The translations under genes were made by a program, and so were the position numbers. From positions 496,001-560,000 of the forward strand of contig NZ_JABENB010000002.1 of the NCBI RefSeq assembly GCF_013002715.1: 64,000 bases of DNA. The letters are read 5' to 3'. Below are positions 8,260 through 15,761 of this stretch, piece after piece. Each line of letters opens with the position of its first letter. Positions within the stretch are counted from its first letter, which is position 1. Under the pieces are notes generated by a model. It made no database searches. It had not been told where the DNA came from and saw only the letters and a list, made by a program, of their open reading frames with translations. The DNA is from Flexivirga aerilata (GTDB lineage Bacteria > Actinomycetota > Actinomycetes > Actinomycetales > Dermatophilaceae).

Positions 8260-8846
8260 TAAGCGGACGAGCTGGCCGACTACGCCGCTAGCACGGCAGG
8301 AATGACCCTGGACTTCGTCGATTACGTCGCTCGACAGCGGACAGATCTCAGGAATCGCAGGCGCCCTGGCAGGCAAGACCTGGAGTACATATGAGCGCAG
8401 CAATCCGCCGATCGAGTTCGTGAAGGGTGGTGGCCGGTGGCACTACCGGATGCCGTAGCGTCAGCCGAGCGGTCCTGGGCGATTGAGACAAGAGCAAGGG
8501 CATCCTCCAAGTGGTGAGGCCCCCAGTGCGGAGAGGACGACGCCGCGTTGCTGGCAGGCGTCGGCGGGATCATGGCGCAGCTTGCGACGCAACAGGCCAT
8601 GGAGGTAGCGCCAAGCGAATCGGGAGAAACCTTCGACCGAGCAAGGGCGACTACGGACCGGATCCTCAAAGCGAGTTGCTGAGCAAGTACGGTGCTCACC
8701 CTCCTCGCCCGCGTCTTGATGGACGCGGACGAGGAGGACGTCATCTGTGTTGGGAGTCCGTTCGGCGAGGGGAGTCGGACCTAGCGACCGGCACCGGAGA
8801 CGCGTGGCTACGCTTCGTCGCAGCCTTCCGATCGGGGGAATCCCAC
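8260..8846 (+). other. Decayed coding remnants between the GmrSD-like gene and the SDR
   Basis: No intact gene is visible in this 587-bp stretch. Short open pieces look protein-like but lack starts. One is in frame with the previous gene after its stop (DELADYAASTAGMTLDFVDY). A second ends at 8458 (GKTWSTYERSNPPIEF then RWHYRMP). A third, near 8540-8680, contains LAGVGGIMAQLATQQAMEV. They read as debris of one or two small genes of the inserted region. Codon use and the absence of GTATGMC motifs differ from the flanking chromosome. Confidence 0.5.
8700..8737. repeat. Long inverted repeat at the island edge
   Basis: CTCCTCGCCCGCGTC (8701-8715) and GACGCGGACGAGGAG (8722-8736) pair at 14 of 15 positions around a 6-nt loop. 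There is no T-run after it, so it is not an obvious terminator. It lies about 110 bp before the next intact gene. Confidence 0.6.
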
Positions 8847-9833
8847 GTGACCGAATGTGTGGCCGGCAGCATCGCGTCGCCCGCGTCCGACGCCATGGCG
8901 CGGGCAGCCATCGGCAAGCGCTGGACCGCGCGCTCGGTGCCGGACCTTGCGGGGCGACGGGTTGTGCTCACCGGTGCCACCCGCGGGTTGGGTCGCGCGA
9001 CAGCGCTCGCACTGGCCAGCAAAGGCGCCTCTCTGGTGCTCCCCGTGAGGAGCCCGGCGGCAGGGTATGCCGTGGCGGAGGAGATCCGCCGGGAGCACGG
9101 GGTCGACGTCACGGTCGGTCACCTCGACCTGGCCGACCTCGCGACCGTCCGGTCGTTCGTCGACGAGTTGGACGGGCCGGTGGACGTCCTGATCAACAAT
9201 GCCGGCCGGATGTGGGGTCCGCGCATGACGACCGTCGACGGTTTCGAGGCCCAGCTCGGCACCAACTACCTGGGCCACTTCGCGCTGACCGGACTCCTGC
9301 TGCCCACGCTCCTGGCCGGCCCTGCACCGAGAGTGGTCAGCCTGAGCAGCGTCTTCCACCGCTTCGGCAGGTTCGCCTTCGACGACATGCACTTCACTCG
9401 CGGCTACGCACAGAACGCCGCCTACGCACGCTCCAAACTTGCCACTCTCGTCTTCGCTCGCGAGCTGGCCCGGCGGGCTGCGGCAGCCGGCACAGCTCTG
9501 CGTAGTTATGCCGCGCATCCCGGCTACTCGGCGACCGACCTGCAGACCGACGGGGTCGAGGGCGTCACCCGCCTGACGATGAGACTCGGCAACGCCCTTC
9601 TTGCCACTTCCGCGGAGGAGGGCGCCTGGCCGACCGTCTGCGCCGCCACGCTACCGGAGCTACCCAACGGCACCTTCGTCGGCCCGAGCAAACTCGGCGG
9701 CTACCGCGGCACCCCCGGTGTCGCGGCATCGAGCCGGCTGTCCCGGGACGAGGCCGTCGCGTGCGAGCTATGGGAGTTCTCCGAGCGCGAGTCCGCCGTC
9801 CGGGTCCGTTTGCCTACGGGACCGCTCGGGTAG
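8847..9833 (+). CDS. Short-chain dehydrogenase/reductase
   Basis: The 328-residue product is a classical SDR with an N-terminal extension of about 35 residues. The cofactor motif TGATRGLGRA is near residue 45, the NNAG motif near residue 120, and the catalytic Tyr-x-x-x-Lys occurs in AYARSKLAT. Its closest relatives by eye are retinol-dehydrogenase/WW-domain-like SDRs (LGTNYLGHFALTGLL, YAAHPGYSATDL). The GTG at 8847 has GGGGAA 6 nt upstream; ATG at 8895 is an alternative nearer the domain. It probably marks the return to resident chromosome after the decayed island. Substrate unknown. Confidence 0.85.
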   Translation: MTECVAGSIASPASDAMARAAIGKRWTARSVPDLAGRRVVLTGATRGLGRATALALASKGASLVLPVRSPAAGYAVAEEIRREHGVDVTVGHLDLADLATVRSFVDELDGPVDVLINNAGRMWGPRMTTVDGFEAQLGTNYLGHFALTGLLLPTLLAGPAPRVVSLSSVFHRFGRFAFDDMHFTRGYAQNAAYARSKLATLVFARELARRAAAAGTALRSYAAHPGYSATDLQTDGVEGVTRLTMRLGNALLATSAEEGAWPTVCAATLPELPNGTFVGPSKLGGYRGTPGVAASSRLSRDEAVACELWEFSERESAVRVRLPTGPLG

Positions 9834-9872
9834 GCGGCGATCGTAAAGATTGACGCGAGCGAAGGAGCCGAC

Positions 9873-11057
9873 GTGAAGGCACTGACCTGGCAGTCCCGGG
9901 AGAACGTCGAAGTCATCGACGTGCCGGACCCACGGATCGAGGAGCCGCACGACGCGATCGTCCGCGTCACCTCGACCGCAATCTGCGGGTCCGATTTGCA
10001 CCTTTACAGCGTCCTCGGCCCGTTCCTCAGCAAAGGCGACGTGCTCGGGCACGAGACGATGGGCATCGTCGAGGAGGTCGGTGCCGCCGCGGGCGACCTG
10101 CGTCCCGGCGACCGAGTCGTCATACCGTTCAACATCTCGTGCGGCAACTGCTGGATGTGCAACCACGGCCTGCAGGCGCAGTGCGAGACGACCCAGGTGC
10201 GTTCGCAGGAGAAGGGCGCCGCGCTCTTCGGCTACACCAGCCTCTACGGCTCGGTGCCGGGTGGCCAAGCCGAATTCGTGCGCGTGCCCCAGGCGCAATA
10301 CGGGCCGGTGAAGGTGCCGGAGAGCGGGCCAGACGAGCGCTGGCTCTACCTGTCCGACATCCTGCCGACTGCCTGGCAGGCCGCCCGTTATGCCGACGTC
10401 ACCGACGGCGACACGGTGTTGGTCGTCGGACTCGGCCCGGTGGGGCAACTCGCCACCCGAGCCGCTCAACAGCAAGGCGCCGCAAGGGTTTTCGGCGCGG
10501 ACCTCGTCGACGAGCGGTTGGCGATGGCGGATGCGCACGGGGTCGAGACGATCGACATACGCCGCGACAAGGATGTCGGCGATGTCGTCCGGCAACTGAC
10601 CGGTGGCCGTGGAGCCGACCGGGTGATCGACGCCGTCGGCATGGAGGCACACGGCGACCCACTGGCCAAGACCGCGACCTCCGCAGTGACCCGTATGCCG
10701 CAGGCCATCGCCCGAAAAGCCATGGAGCGGGCCGGAATCGACCGGTTGAAGGCGCTCTACACCGCGCTCGACGCGGTGCGCCGCGGCGGCACCGTCTCCC
10801 TCAGCGGCGTCTACGGCGGCATGGTCGACCCGATGCCGCTGATGGATATGTTCGACAAGGGGATCACGCTGCGGATGGGTCAGGCGAACGTGCGCCGCTG
10901 GACCGACGAACTGCGCGACGTGCTCGGCCGCGACGAGGACGTCTTCGACGTCGAGGGCCTCGCGACCCACCACCTCCCGCTGGCCGATGCCGCCAAGGGG
11001 TACGACATGTTCCAGAAGAAGGAGGACGGCTGCATCAAGGTTGTGCTGCAGCCGTGA
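9873..11057 (+). CDS. Zinc-dependent alcohol dehydrogenase (formaldehyde dehydrogenase-like)
   Basis: The 394-residue enzyme is a medium-chain zinc dehydrogenase. The catalytic zinc site is AICGSDLHLY (Cys near residue 38) with GHETMGIVEEVG. The structural zinc lobe has CGNCWMCNHGLQAQC. The nucleotide-binding motif is VVGLGPVGQLATRAA. Length and the long C-terminal half resemble glutathione-independent formaldehyde dehydrogenase-type proteins, but the true substrate is unknown. A GAAGGAG site lies 7 nt before the ATG. It follows the SDR by 39 bp and may be co-transcribed with it. Confidence 0.9.
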   Translation: MKALTWQSRENVEVIDVPDPRIEEPHDAIVRVTSTAICGSDLHLYSVLGPFLSKGDVLGHETMGIVEEVGAAAGDLRPGDRVVIPFNISCGNCWMCNHGLQAQCETTQVRSQEKGAALFGYTSLYGSVPGGQAEFVRVPQAQYGPVKVPESGPDERWLYLSDILPTAWQAARYADVTDGDTVLVVGLGPVGQLATRAAQQQGAARVFGADLVDERLAMADAHGVETIDIRRDKDVGDVVRQLTGGRGADRVIDAVGMEAHGDPLAKTATSAVTRMPQAIARKAMERAGIDRLKALYTALDAVRRGGTVSLSGVYGGMVDPMPLMDMFDKGITLRMGQANVRRWTDELRDVLGRDEDVFDVEGLATHHLPLADAAKGYDMFQKKEDGCIKVVLQP

Positions 11058-11064
11058 GTCGCTG

Positions 11065-11205
11065 TCAGCGGTAGCGGGCACCCCACTCGTCCATCGCGGC
11101 GACGATGTCGGCGAGGCTCCGCCCGAGGTCGGTGAGGCTGTATTCGACGCGCGGCGGCACCTCGGCATACACCGTCCGAGTGACGATGCCGTCCTCCTGT
11201 GAACG
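11065..11205 (-). pseudogene. HxlR-family regulator, C-terminal fragment only
   Basis: On the minus strand the last 45 residues read [20 protein letters not shown] and [19 protein letters not shown], which is the wing and C-terminal helix of an HxlR winged-helix regulator. HxlR proteins are normally 100-130 residues; the recognition helix and everything before it are missing. Upstream (toward 11260) the sequence becomes unrelated and meets an AraC fragment on the other strand, so a deletion probably removed both N-termini. It lies 7 bp from the end of the alcohol dehydrogenase, facing it. Confidence 0.75.
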
Positions 11206-11258
11206 GACCGTGTTGTGGACCAGTGCGCATCCGGAAGCGACGTCGCTCACCGGCACCC

Positions 11259-11504
11259 TGCGACAAGACGCCGCACGCGTATGTCGAGTCGCTGCGCGTC
11301 GAGGCGGCCCGCAACCGACTGGAGACAACCGACGACACGCTCGACCGGATCGCGGGCGCCTGCGGTCTCGGCACGGTCGACACTCTGGTGCGGGCCTTCC
11401 GGCGGCGGCTCGACACCACTCCTACCGAGTATCGCCGACGGTTCCGCACTCAGCCGAGCACGCAGTCGCCGCAGACGGCTTCGCGGGTGCCCGCGGCGCG
11501 GTAG
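11259..11504 (+). pseudogene. AraC-family regulator, C-terminal helix-turn-helix fragment
   Basis: The plus strand encodes [39 protein letters not shown] and [19 protein letters not shown], the second half of an AraC DNA-binding domain. The sensor domain and first helix-turn-helix are absent, and no start codon with a ribosome-binding site fits. It is a fragment left by the same deletion that truncated the neighbouring HxlR gene. Its 3' end overlaps the convergent FhuF-like gene by about 55 bp. Confidence 0.75.
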
Positions 11505-12100
11505 ATCAGGCAGCAGCTGCGCCGCCGGAAGCGGGGGCCGCTGTGGAGGCCACCGCCGTCGACGCGCGGATCCGCGAGGACAGCATCGGCCTCGGCGGTC
11601 GCGGCCGGCACGAGGTCGGGCCTCGCCATGCCCATCAGCGTGACCGTGCTGTTGGCGGCCGAACCGACGTTGCCCCACAGGACCCGCTCGCTGACCGCGA
11701 AGCTGCCGGAAACGGCGGTGGTGAAAGTCTCGATGACACTGTCCTGCAACGGATCTCGCGGGTATGTGGCAGCCGCGAACGAGAACGCCAACGGTCCATC
11801 CGCGGTTTCCCGGCACCACACCTGGTCCGGTGACAGCACGACTCCAGGCCACCCCAGTGCCCGCGCGCCGATGTGCGCGGCAACCAGCTTCGCCACGATG
11901 CCCAGGTGCGCCGTCGAGGCCGCCACCCGCCGTTCGACGGGTGCGCCGCCGGGCTGACGCAGCAGCCGTTGGACGGTGTCCACTCGCTGCCTCAACCACG
12001 CGGGGGAGAGCAGTTGCGTCATACGACTCCACGACCCATCCGGGGCCGCGGACGCCTCGTGCAGGTCGAAGGCGAGGTAGTCGCCGAGTGCCGACGTCAG
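11450..12100 (-). CDS. FhuF-like (2Fe-2S) reductase, third gene of the B12-controlled cobalt operon
   Basis: The 216-residue product ends with RRRSCCLIYRAAGTREAVCGDCVLG. The Cys-Cys-x(n)-Cys-x2-Cys pattern matches FhuF ferric-siderophore reductase and its (2Fe-2S)-binding actinobacterial relatives. The middle contains VWCRETADGPLAF and a conserved-looking LWGNVGSAANSTV. The likely start is CTG at 12100, overlapping the cbtA stop as CTGA, which keeps the family-like N-terminal DYLAFDLHEAS. ATG at 12022 would lose about 26 residues. It is third behind cbtB-cbtA, downstream of a cobalamin riboswitch. Known relatives reduce ferric siderophores; its position suggests a role with cobalt or corrinoids (inference). 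Confidence 0.75.
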   Translation of the reverse strand: MTSALGDYLAFDLHEASAAPDGSWSRMTQLLSPAWLRQRVDTVQRLLRQPGGAPVERRVAASTAHLGIVAKLVAAHIGARALGWPGVVLSPDQVWCRETADGPLAFSFAAATYPRDPLQDSVIETFTTAVSGSFAVSERVLWGNVGSAANSTVTLMGMARPDLVPAATAEADAVLADPRVDGGGLHSGPRFRRRSCCLIYRAAGTREAVCGDCVLG

Positions 12101-13014
12101 GCCGAAATCCGTTCAGTCGCAACGGCACCCGCCGCATCGGCGCCTACGCGGCGAAGCAGCAGGCGATCCATCAGCCCGCCGAAGACAAACGCGATCCCCG
12201 ACCAGACGATGACCTGTTCGATGAGCGAATACCAGCGGAACTTCCACAAGACGTCCGGGTCGAAGCCAGGGAAGACGATCTGACCCGGTGCGTAGCTGAA
12301 GCCGTCCACCGTGACCGTCTTGTCGAACGTGTTGGTGATCGGTTGCGGCGTTTCCGTTGCCGCCCGGGCAAATCCGAGGTCGTGCGCGACGGCGACGTTT
12401 GCCGGCAGGTCGCCGACCGACGGAAAGAGCGCAAGGGCCACACCGAAGAGCGCCAGGAAACAAAGCCCGGCGAGCAGCACGGCCCGCAGTGCCCCGAGTC
12501 GCGGCGTCAGCTTGTATGCCGCGAAGACGGCCAGTCCCAGCAGGACGAGCGACACGAGCACCAGCGACAGGTAGAGCACGCCGCGGGTGCGGATGGTGAA
12601 CTCGTGGCCGACGGCCGGTGGACTCGCCGGATACTTCACGAACGGCAGCAGGAAGATGCCGAGGAAACCGAAGCCGGCGATCTGCCAGGCGAGCGTGCGC
12701 GGCCGCACGTGCACCTTGCCGTGCAGCACCAGGAAGCCCACCGCGACCAACACACCCATCGCAACGGAGATGCCGACGACCCCCGTCGCCGCACCGAACG
12801 TCTCCTGAGTGGTGCGCGAAAACATCTCGTGCCCTTCGGTTTCCACCGACAGGCCCGCAGCTCGCCGCAGTGCGGCGATCATCTCGTCGCGGCTCGACTC
12901 GTAACTCACCGCCTGGTCGATCAGCGGTTCGGCGAAGATGCGCATGAAGACGAAGCCCAGGATGCCGGCAACGAGACCGGCGAGGGCTCCGCGCCCGATG
13001 ACGCGGATTTCCAT
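12097..13014 (-). CDS. cbtA: Cobalt transporter subunit CbtA
   Basis: CbtA is the membrane subunit of the CbtAB cobalt importer found behind B12 riboswitches. The 305-residue product has hydrophobic segments near residues 8-25, 70-95, 105-125, 145-175, 180-200 and 255-280. It also carries family-like acidic and histidine residues (RIFAEPLIDQAVSYE near the N-terminus). The ATG at 13014 is preferred because the open frame upstream overlaps cbtB. It follows cbtB by 10 bp, and its stop overlaps the FhuF-like gene. The riboswitch upstream of cbtB would reduce uptake when cobalamin is plentiful. Confidence 0.88.
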   Translation of the reverse strand: MEIRVIGRGALAGLVAGILGFVFMRIFAEPLIDQAVSYESSRDEMIAALRRAAGLSVETEGHEMFSRTTQETFGAATGVVGISVAMGVLVAVGFLVLHGKVHVRPRTLAWQIAGFGFLGIFLLPFVKYPASPPAVGHEFTIRTRGVLYLSLVLVSLVLLGLAVFAAYKLTPRLGALRAVLLAGLCFLALFGVALALFPSVGDLPANVAVAHDLGFARAATETPQPITNTFDKTVTVDGFSYAPGQIVFPGFDPDVLWKFRWYSLIEQVIVWSGIAFVFGGLMDRLLLRRVGADAAGAVATERISA

Positions 13015-13024
13015 GACTGACGGC

Positions 13025-13255
13025 TCAGTGGCAGGGAAAGCCGAGGAAATGCCGCGAGTCGTGCATCCACTCATGGATGCCGGTCGACTTCCCGAACACC
13101 GACGTCATCCCCTGATCGACGCCGATGAAGTAGTAGACGACCAGCGCCGCGAAGACAGTGAACGCAAGCAGCGCGATCCGCCCTGCTTGACTGAGCGTGT
13201 AGGTCGAGACCTGGGTGGCCGGTCGCTGGCGCGACTCGACGGAAACGGTGCTCAT
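13025..13255 (-). CDS. cbtB: Cobalt transporter subunit CbtB
   Basis: This 76-residue single-pass protein has one membrane segment (about residues 27-46) and the characteristic histidine-rich C-terminus HEWMHDSRHFLGFPCH, the proposed cobalt-binding tail of CbtB. A GGAGGAGTT ribosome-binding site lies just before the ATG. The gene is first in the cbtB-cbtA-FhuF-like operon, about 47 bp downstream of the riboswitch. Confidence 0.92.
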   Translation of the reverse strand: MSTVSVESRQRPATQVSTYTLSQAGRIALLAFTVFAALVVYYFIGVDQGMTSVFGKSTGIHEWMHDSRHFLGFPCH

Positions 13256-13302
13256 GGGTCAACTCCTCCGGGATGATGCGTCCCGATCGTGGATCGTTGT
13301 CC

Positions 13303-13394
13303 GTCACAGCCGAGTGTCTGACTCATCCGCGGGGTGGGCGGACACACAGTGGCGCAACCGCGCCGGATTTTCACCGGCTTCCTCATGCTGTGAC
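13303..13394 (-). ncRNA. Cobalamin riboswitch controlling cbtB-cbtA
   Basis: On the minus strand the sequence shows GAGGAAGCCGGTGAAAATCC, the B12-box GCCACTGTG and the 3' element GAGTCAGACAC. A perfect 8-bp closing stem, GTCACAGC (13387-13394) with GCTGTGAC (13303-13310), frames the aptamer. Its place before cobalt-transport genes fits feedback repression by adenosylcobalamin or another cobalamin. Confidence 0.92.
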
Positions 13395-13431
13395 GCGGCG
13401 CCAGGCTACACCCTCCGCGACGCCCGCCGCG

Positions 13432-13437
13432 TAGTCT
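13432..13437 (+). promoter_or_regulatory. cobK -10 hexamer (predicted leaderless start)
   Basis: TAGTCT ends 7 nt before the GTG of cobK and no ribosome-binding site is present. This promoter fires away from the riboswitch on the opposite strand, so cobK itself has no riboswitch. Confidence 0.5.
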
Positions 13438-13444
13438 CTCGCGG

Positions 13445-14188
13445 GTGCGTGTGTTGCTGCTGGGCGGAACAGCCGAGGCGCGGGCCCTCGCCGAGATCCT
13501 GTATGCCGCGGGCCACGACCTGACGTCGTCGCTCGCCGGCCGGGTGACTGCCCCGCGCCTGCCGGTCGGGCAGGTGCGGATCGGTGGCTTCGGCGGTGTG
13601 ACCGGGATGCGCGACTACCTGACGGAGCACCGGATTGAGGCAGTCGTCGACGCAACCCACCCCTTTGCCACCGGGATGCGGGAGAACGCCCGAAAAGCCT
13701 GTGCTGAGAGCGGGATTGCGCTCATCAGGCTGGCGCGCCCCGGATGGGCCGAACACCCTGACGCGCACACCTGGCACTGGGCCGACGACTACGACGCGGC
13801 ACGCGAGATCGCCGAGCGATGGGGACAGCGGCCGTTCCTCACGACGGGGCGCCAGACGCTGCCGTTCTTCACGTCCGCCTGGGCCGGCCGGGAGGTGCTG
13901 CTGCGCGTCGTGGACCCCGACGTCGAGGTGCCGACCGCATGGCGGGTCGTGCACGATCGCGGGCCCTACGCCATACCCGGGGAAGTGGCGCTGATGCGGC
14001 AGCACCGGATCGACGTGCTGCTGACCAAGGACTCCGGCGGCAGTTACACCGCCGCCAAACTGGCTGCCGCGGCGCAGCTCGGGGTGCTGGTCGTCGTCGT
14101 GCGCCGCCCCGCGCAGGCGGCCGGTGTCACCACGGTCGACAGTCCCGAGGCGGCTGCCGCCGCGGTCGCACTCCTCCCTGGGTCGTAG
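13445..14188 (+). CDS. cobK: Precorrin-6A reductase
   Basis: CobK reduces precorrin-6A to precorrin-6B (dihydro form) with NADPH. The 247-residue protein has the N-terminal nucleotide-binding strand VRVLLLGGTAEARALA, the family segment VVDATHPFATGMRENARKAC (about residues 68-87), FLTTGRQTLPFF, and the C-terminal VLLTKDSGGSYTAAKLAAA. Length is normal. GTG at 13445 is the first possible start and lies right behind a -10 hexamer. It is divergent from cbtB across the riboswitch region. Confidence 0.95.
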   Translation: MRVLLLGGTAEARALAEILYAAGHDLTSSLAGRVTAPRLPVGQVRIGGFGGVTGMRDYLTEHRIEAVVDATHPFATGMRENARKACAESGIALIRLARPGWAEHPDAHTWHWADDYDAAREIAERWGQRPFLTTGRQTLPFFTSAWAGREVLLRVVDPDVEVPTAWRVVHDRGPYAIPGEVALMRQHRIDVLLTKDSGGSYTAAKLAAAAQLGVLVVVVRRPAQAAGVTTVDSPEAAAAAVALLPGS

Positions 14189-14278
14189 GACACACCAGAC
14201 CTGGGCACGATGTGGGTCACGTCGATCGTTCGTACCGTCGAAGGCACGCCATCCGATCCGTTCCAGGGGGACCGACCC

Positions 14279-14932
14279 GTGCTCGAAGCCGTCAACGACT
14301 TCATCCTGCAACTCGCCGGGCAGCCGTGGGTGTATGCCGTCATCGGCGCGCTCGGGGCGCTCGACGCCTTCATCCCGCCGCTGCCCAGTGAGTCGGCGAT
14401 CGTCGCGCTGGCCGCGCTCGGGGAGGCGGGCGGAGTCAACCTGTGGCTGCTCGGCATCGTCGGCGCGGTCGGTGCACTGCTCGGCGACACGGCCGCCTAC
14501 CTGATCGGCCGCCGCCTCGGCACCAATCGCTTTGCCTGGCAACGCAAACCGCGGGTGGCAAAGGCCCTGTCCTGGGCCGGCAGCGAGCTGGAGCGCCGAG
14601 GCGGCCTGCTGATCTTCACTGCGCGCTACATCCCGGTCGGGCGCATCGCGGTGATGATGACGGCGGGCGCCACGGGCATGCGGGCACGCCGGTTTCTGAC
14701 CTACGCCGCGATCGGGTGCGCCGCCTGGTCGGGCTGGTCGGTGCTCGTCGGGGCGCTGGCCGGCCGGTTGCTCGGCGACAACCCGCTGCTGGCCGCGGGC
14801 GTCGGCATCGCGATCGCGCTCAGCATCGGCCTGCTCATCGACCAGGTCGCCGCAAGCTCACGGCGACCGAAACAGCAGCAGCCGCAACGGATATCTGTCG
14901 CAGCAGCCGGACGGCAGACCGAAGATCGGTGA
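14279..14932 (+). CDS. DedA-family membrane protein
   Basis: The 217-residue product carries the DedA/SNARE-associated (VTT) fold: four to five hydrophobic segments, the reentrant-like IPPLPSESAIVALAALGE (about residues 37-54), GDTAAYLIGRRLG, and the ARYIPVGRIAVMMTAGATGM stretch with the conserved Arg and Gly. DedA proteins flip lipids (undecaprenyl phosphate, phosphatidylethanolamine) or support envelope homeostasis. GTG at 14279 has AGGGGGA upstream. Its last 98 bp overlap the end of the convergent cobD gene. There is no clear link to cobalamin synthesis. Confidence 0.88.
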   Translation: MLEAVNDFILQLAGQPWVYAVIGALGALDAFIPPLPSESAIVALAALGEAGGVNLWLLGIVGAVGALLGDTAAYLIGRRLGTNRFAWQRKPRVAKALSWAGSELERRGGLLIFTARYIPVGRIAVMMTAGATGMRARRFLTYAAIGCAAWSGWSVLVGALAGRLLGDNPLLAAGVGIAIALSIGLLIDQVAASSRRPKQQQPQRISVAAAGRQTEDR

Positions 14933-15761
14933 TCGCCGGAGGTCCTCCGTCGCCGAGCGTGCCGCGGTCCTCGGGTCCCGACGCGTAGACGTTCCGGCCG
15001 CCCAGACGCACCCCCAGGGCCGCCGCGAACGCACTCTCCACGACACCCGCGTTGGGGCTCGGGTGCGCCTTCGCGTCACGAGCCACCGTGTGCCGTATGA
15101 CGGCAGCCTCGCCCGGCCGGACCGCCGCGACCAGCAGGGCCGTGAGCCGGGCCGGCAGCAGGTTGGCCGCGTCATCGAGGCGCGCGGCCGCCTTGCCGAA
15201 GCGCTCGAAGCGTGCGGTGCGGTGGCCCCACATCGCGTCGAGCGTGTTGATCGCCCGGTAGCCGATCAGGCCGGGCACCCCGACGACGCCGCCCCACACG
15301 AGCGGTGCGACGACGGCATCCGAGGAGTTCTCGGCCACGGATTCGGTTGCCGCCCGGACGATCTCGGGCTCTGTGAGCTCGTCGGTCACCCGGCCGACGA
15401 GATGGGTGACCTGCCGCCGCGCGGACGGGAGATCGCCCACGGCGAGCTGGTCTGCGACGAGCGTCGCCTCCCGGGCCAGGGTGTGGCCACCGAGCACCAC
15501 GAAGGTGGCGCCCGCGGTCGCCATACAGCGCACCAGCGGTCCGCGACGCTCCAGCACCGCGCCGAGCGCGACGACCGGGAGCACGGCGACGGCCTCGGCG
15601 AGCAGACCGGCAGCGACCGAACCGTCGTTGAAACGCCGCTCCAGACGTGCTGCGGCGGACCCGAACAACGCCACCGGATGCCCCCTGCGCGGGTCGCCGA
15701 AGGCACGGTCGAGCGCGCAGCCGGCCAGCAAGCCGGTCGCCCGCGGCCAGTCGCTACGCAT
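14835..15761 (-). CDS. cobD: Adenosylcobinamide-phosphate synthase (CobD/CbiB)
   Basis: This 308-residue integral membrane enzyme attaches aminopropanol phosphate to adenosylcobyric acid. CbiB-type features are LLAGCALDRAFGDPRRGHPV near the N-terminus, ESVAENSSDAVVAPLVWGG near residue 155, and YRAINTLDAMWGHR. ATG at 15761 overlaps the cobU stop by 8 bp. It is the last gene of the riboswitch-controlled chlID-cobO-cobBC-cobA-cobS-cobU-cobD operon. Its 3' end runs 98 bp into the opposite dedA gene, a long convergent overlap. Confidence 0.94.
   Translation of the reverse strand: MRSDWPRATGLLAGCALDRAFGDPRRGHPVALFGSAAARLERRFNDGSVAAGLLAEAVAVLPVVALGAVLERRGPLVRCMATAGATFVVLGGHTLAREATLVADQLAVGDLPSARRQVTHLVGRVTDELTEPEIVRAATESVAENSSDAVVAPLVWGGVVGVPGLIGYRAINTLDAMWGHRTARFERFGKAAARLDDAANLLPARLTALLVAAVRPGEAAVIRHTVARDAKAHPSPNAGVVESAFAAALGVRLGGRNVYASGPEDRGTLGDGGPPAITDLRSAVRLLRQISVAAAAVSVAVSLRRPGR

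Noticed and set aside
5418..8846. Intact integrative element using the tRNA-Ala 3' end as attachment site
   Set aside because: No integrase gene and no second copy of the tRNA 3' sequence were found in the window.
8511..8846. N-terminal extension of the SDR back to 8511
   Set aside because: The added residues are Arg/Gly-rich and out of frame with plausible gene debris; the GTG at 8847 has a ribosome-binding site.
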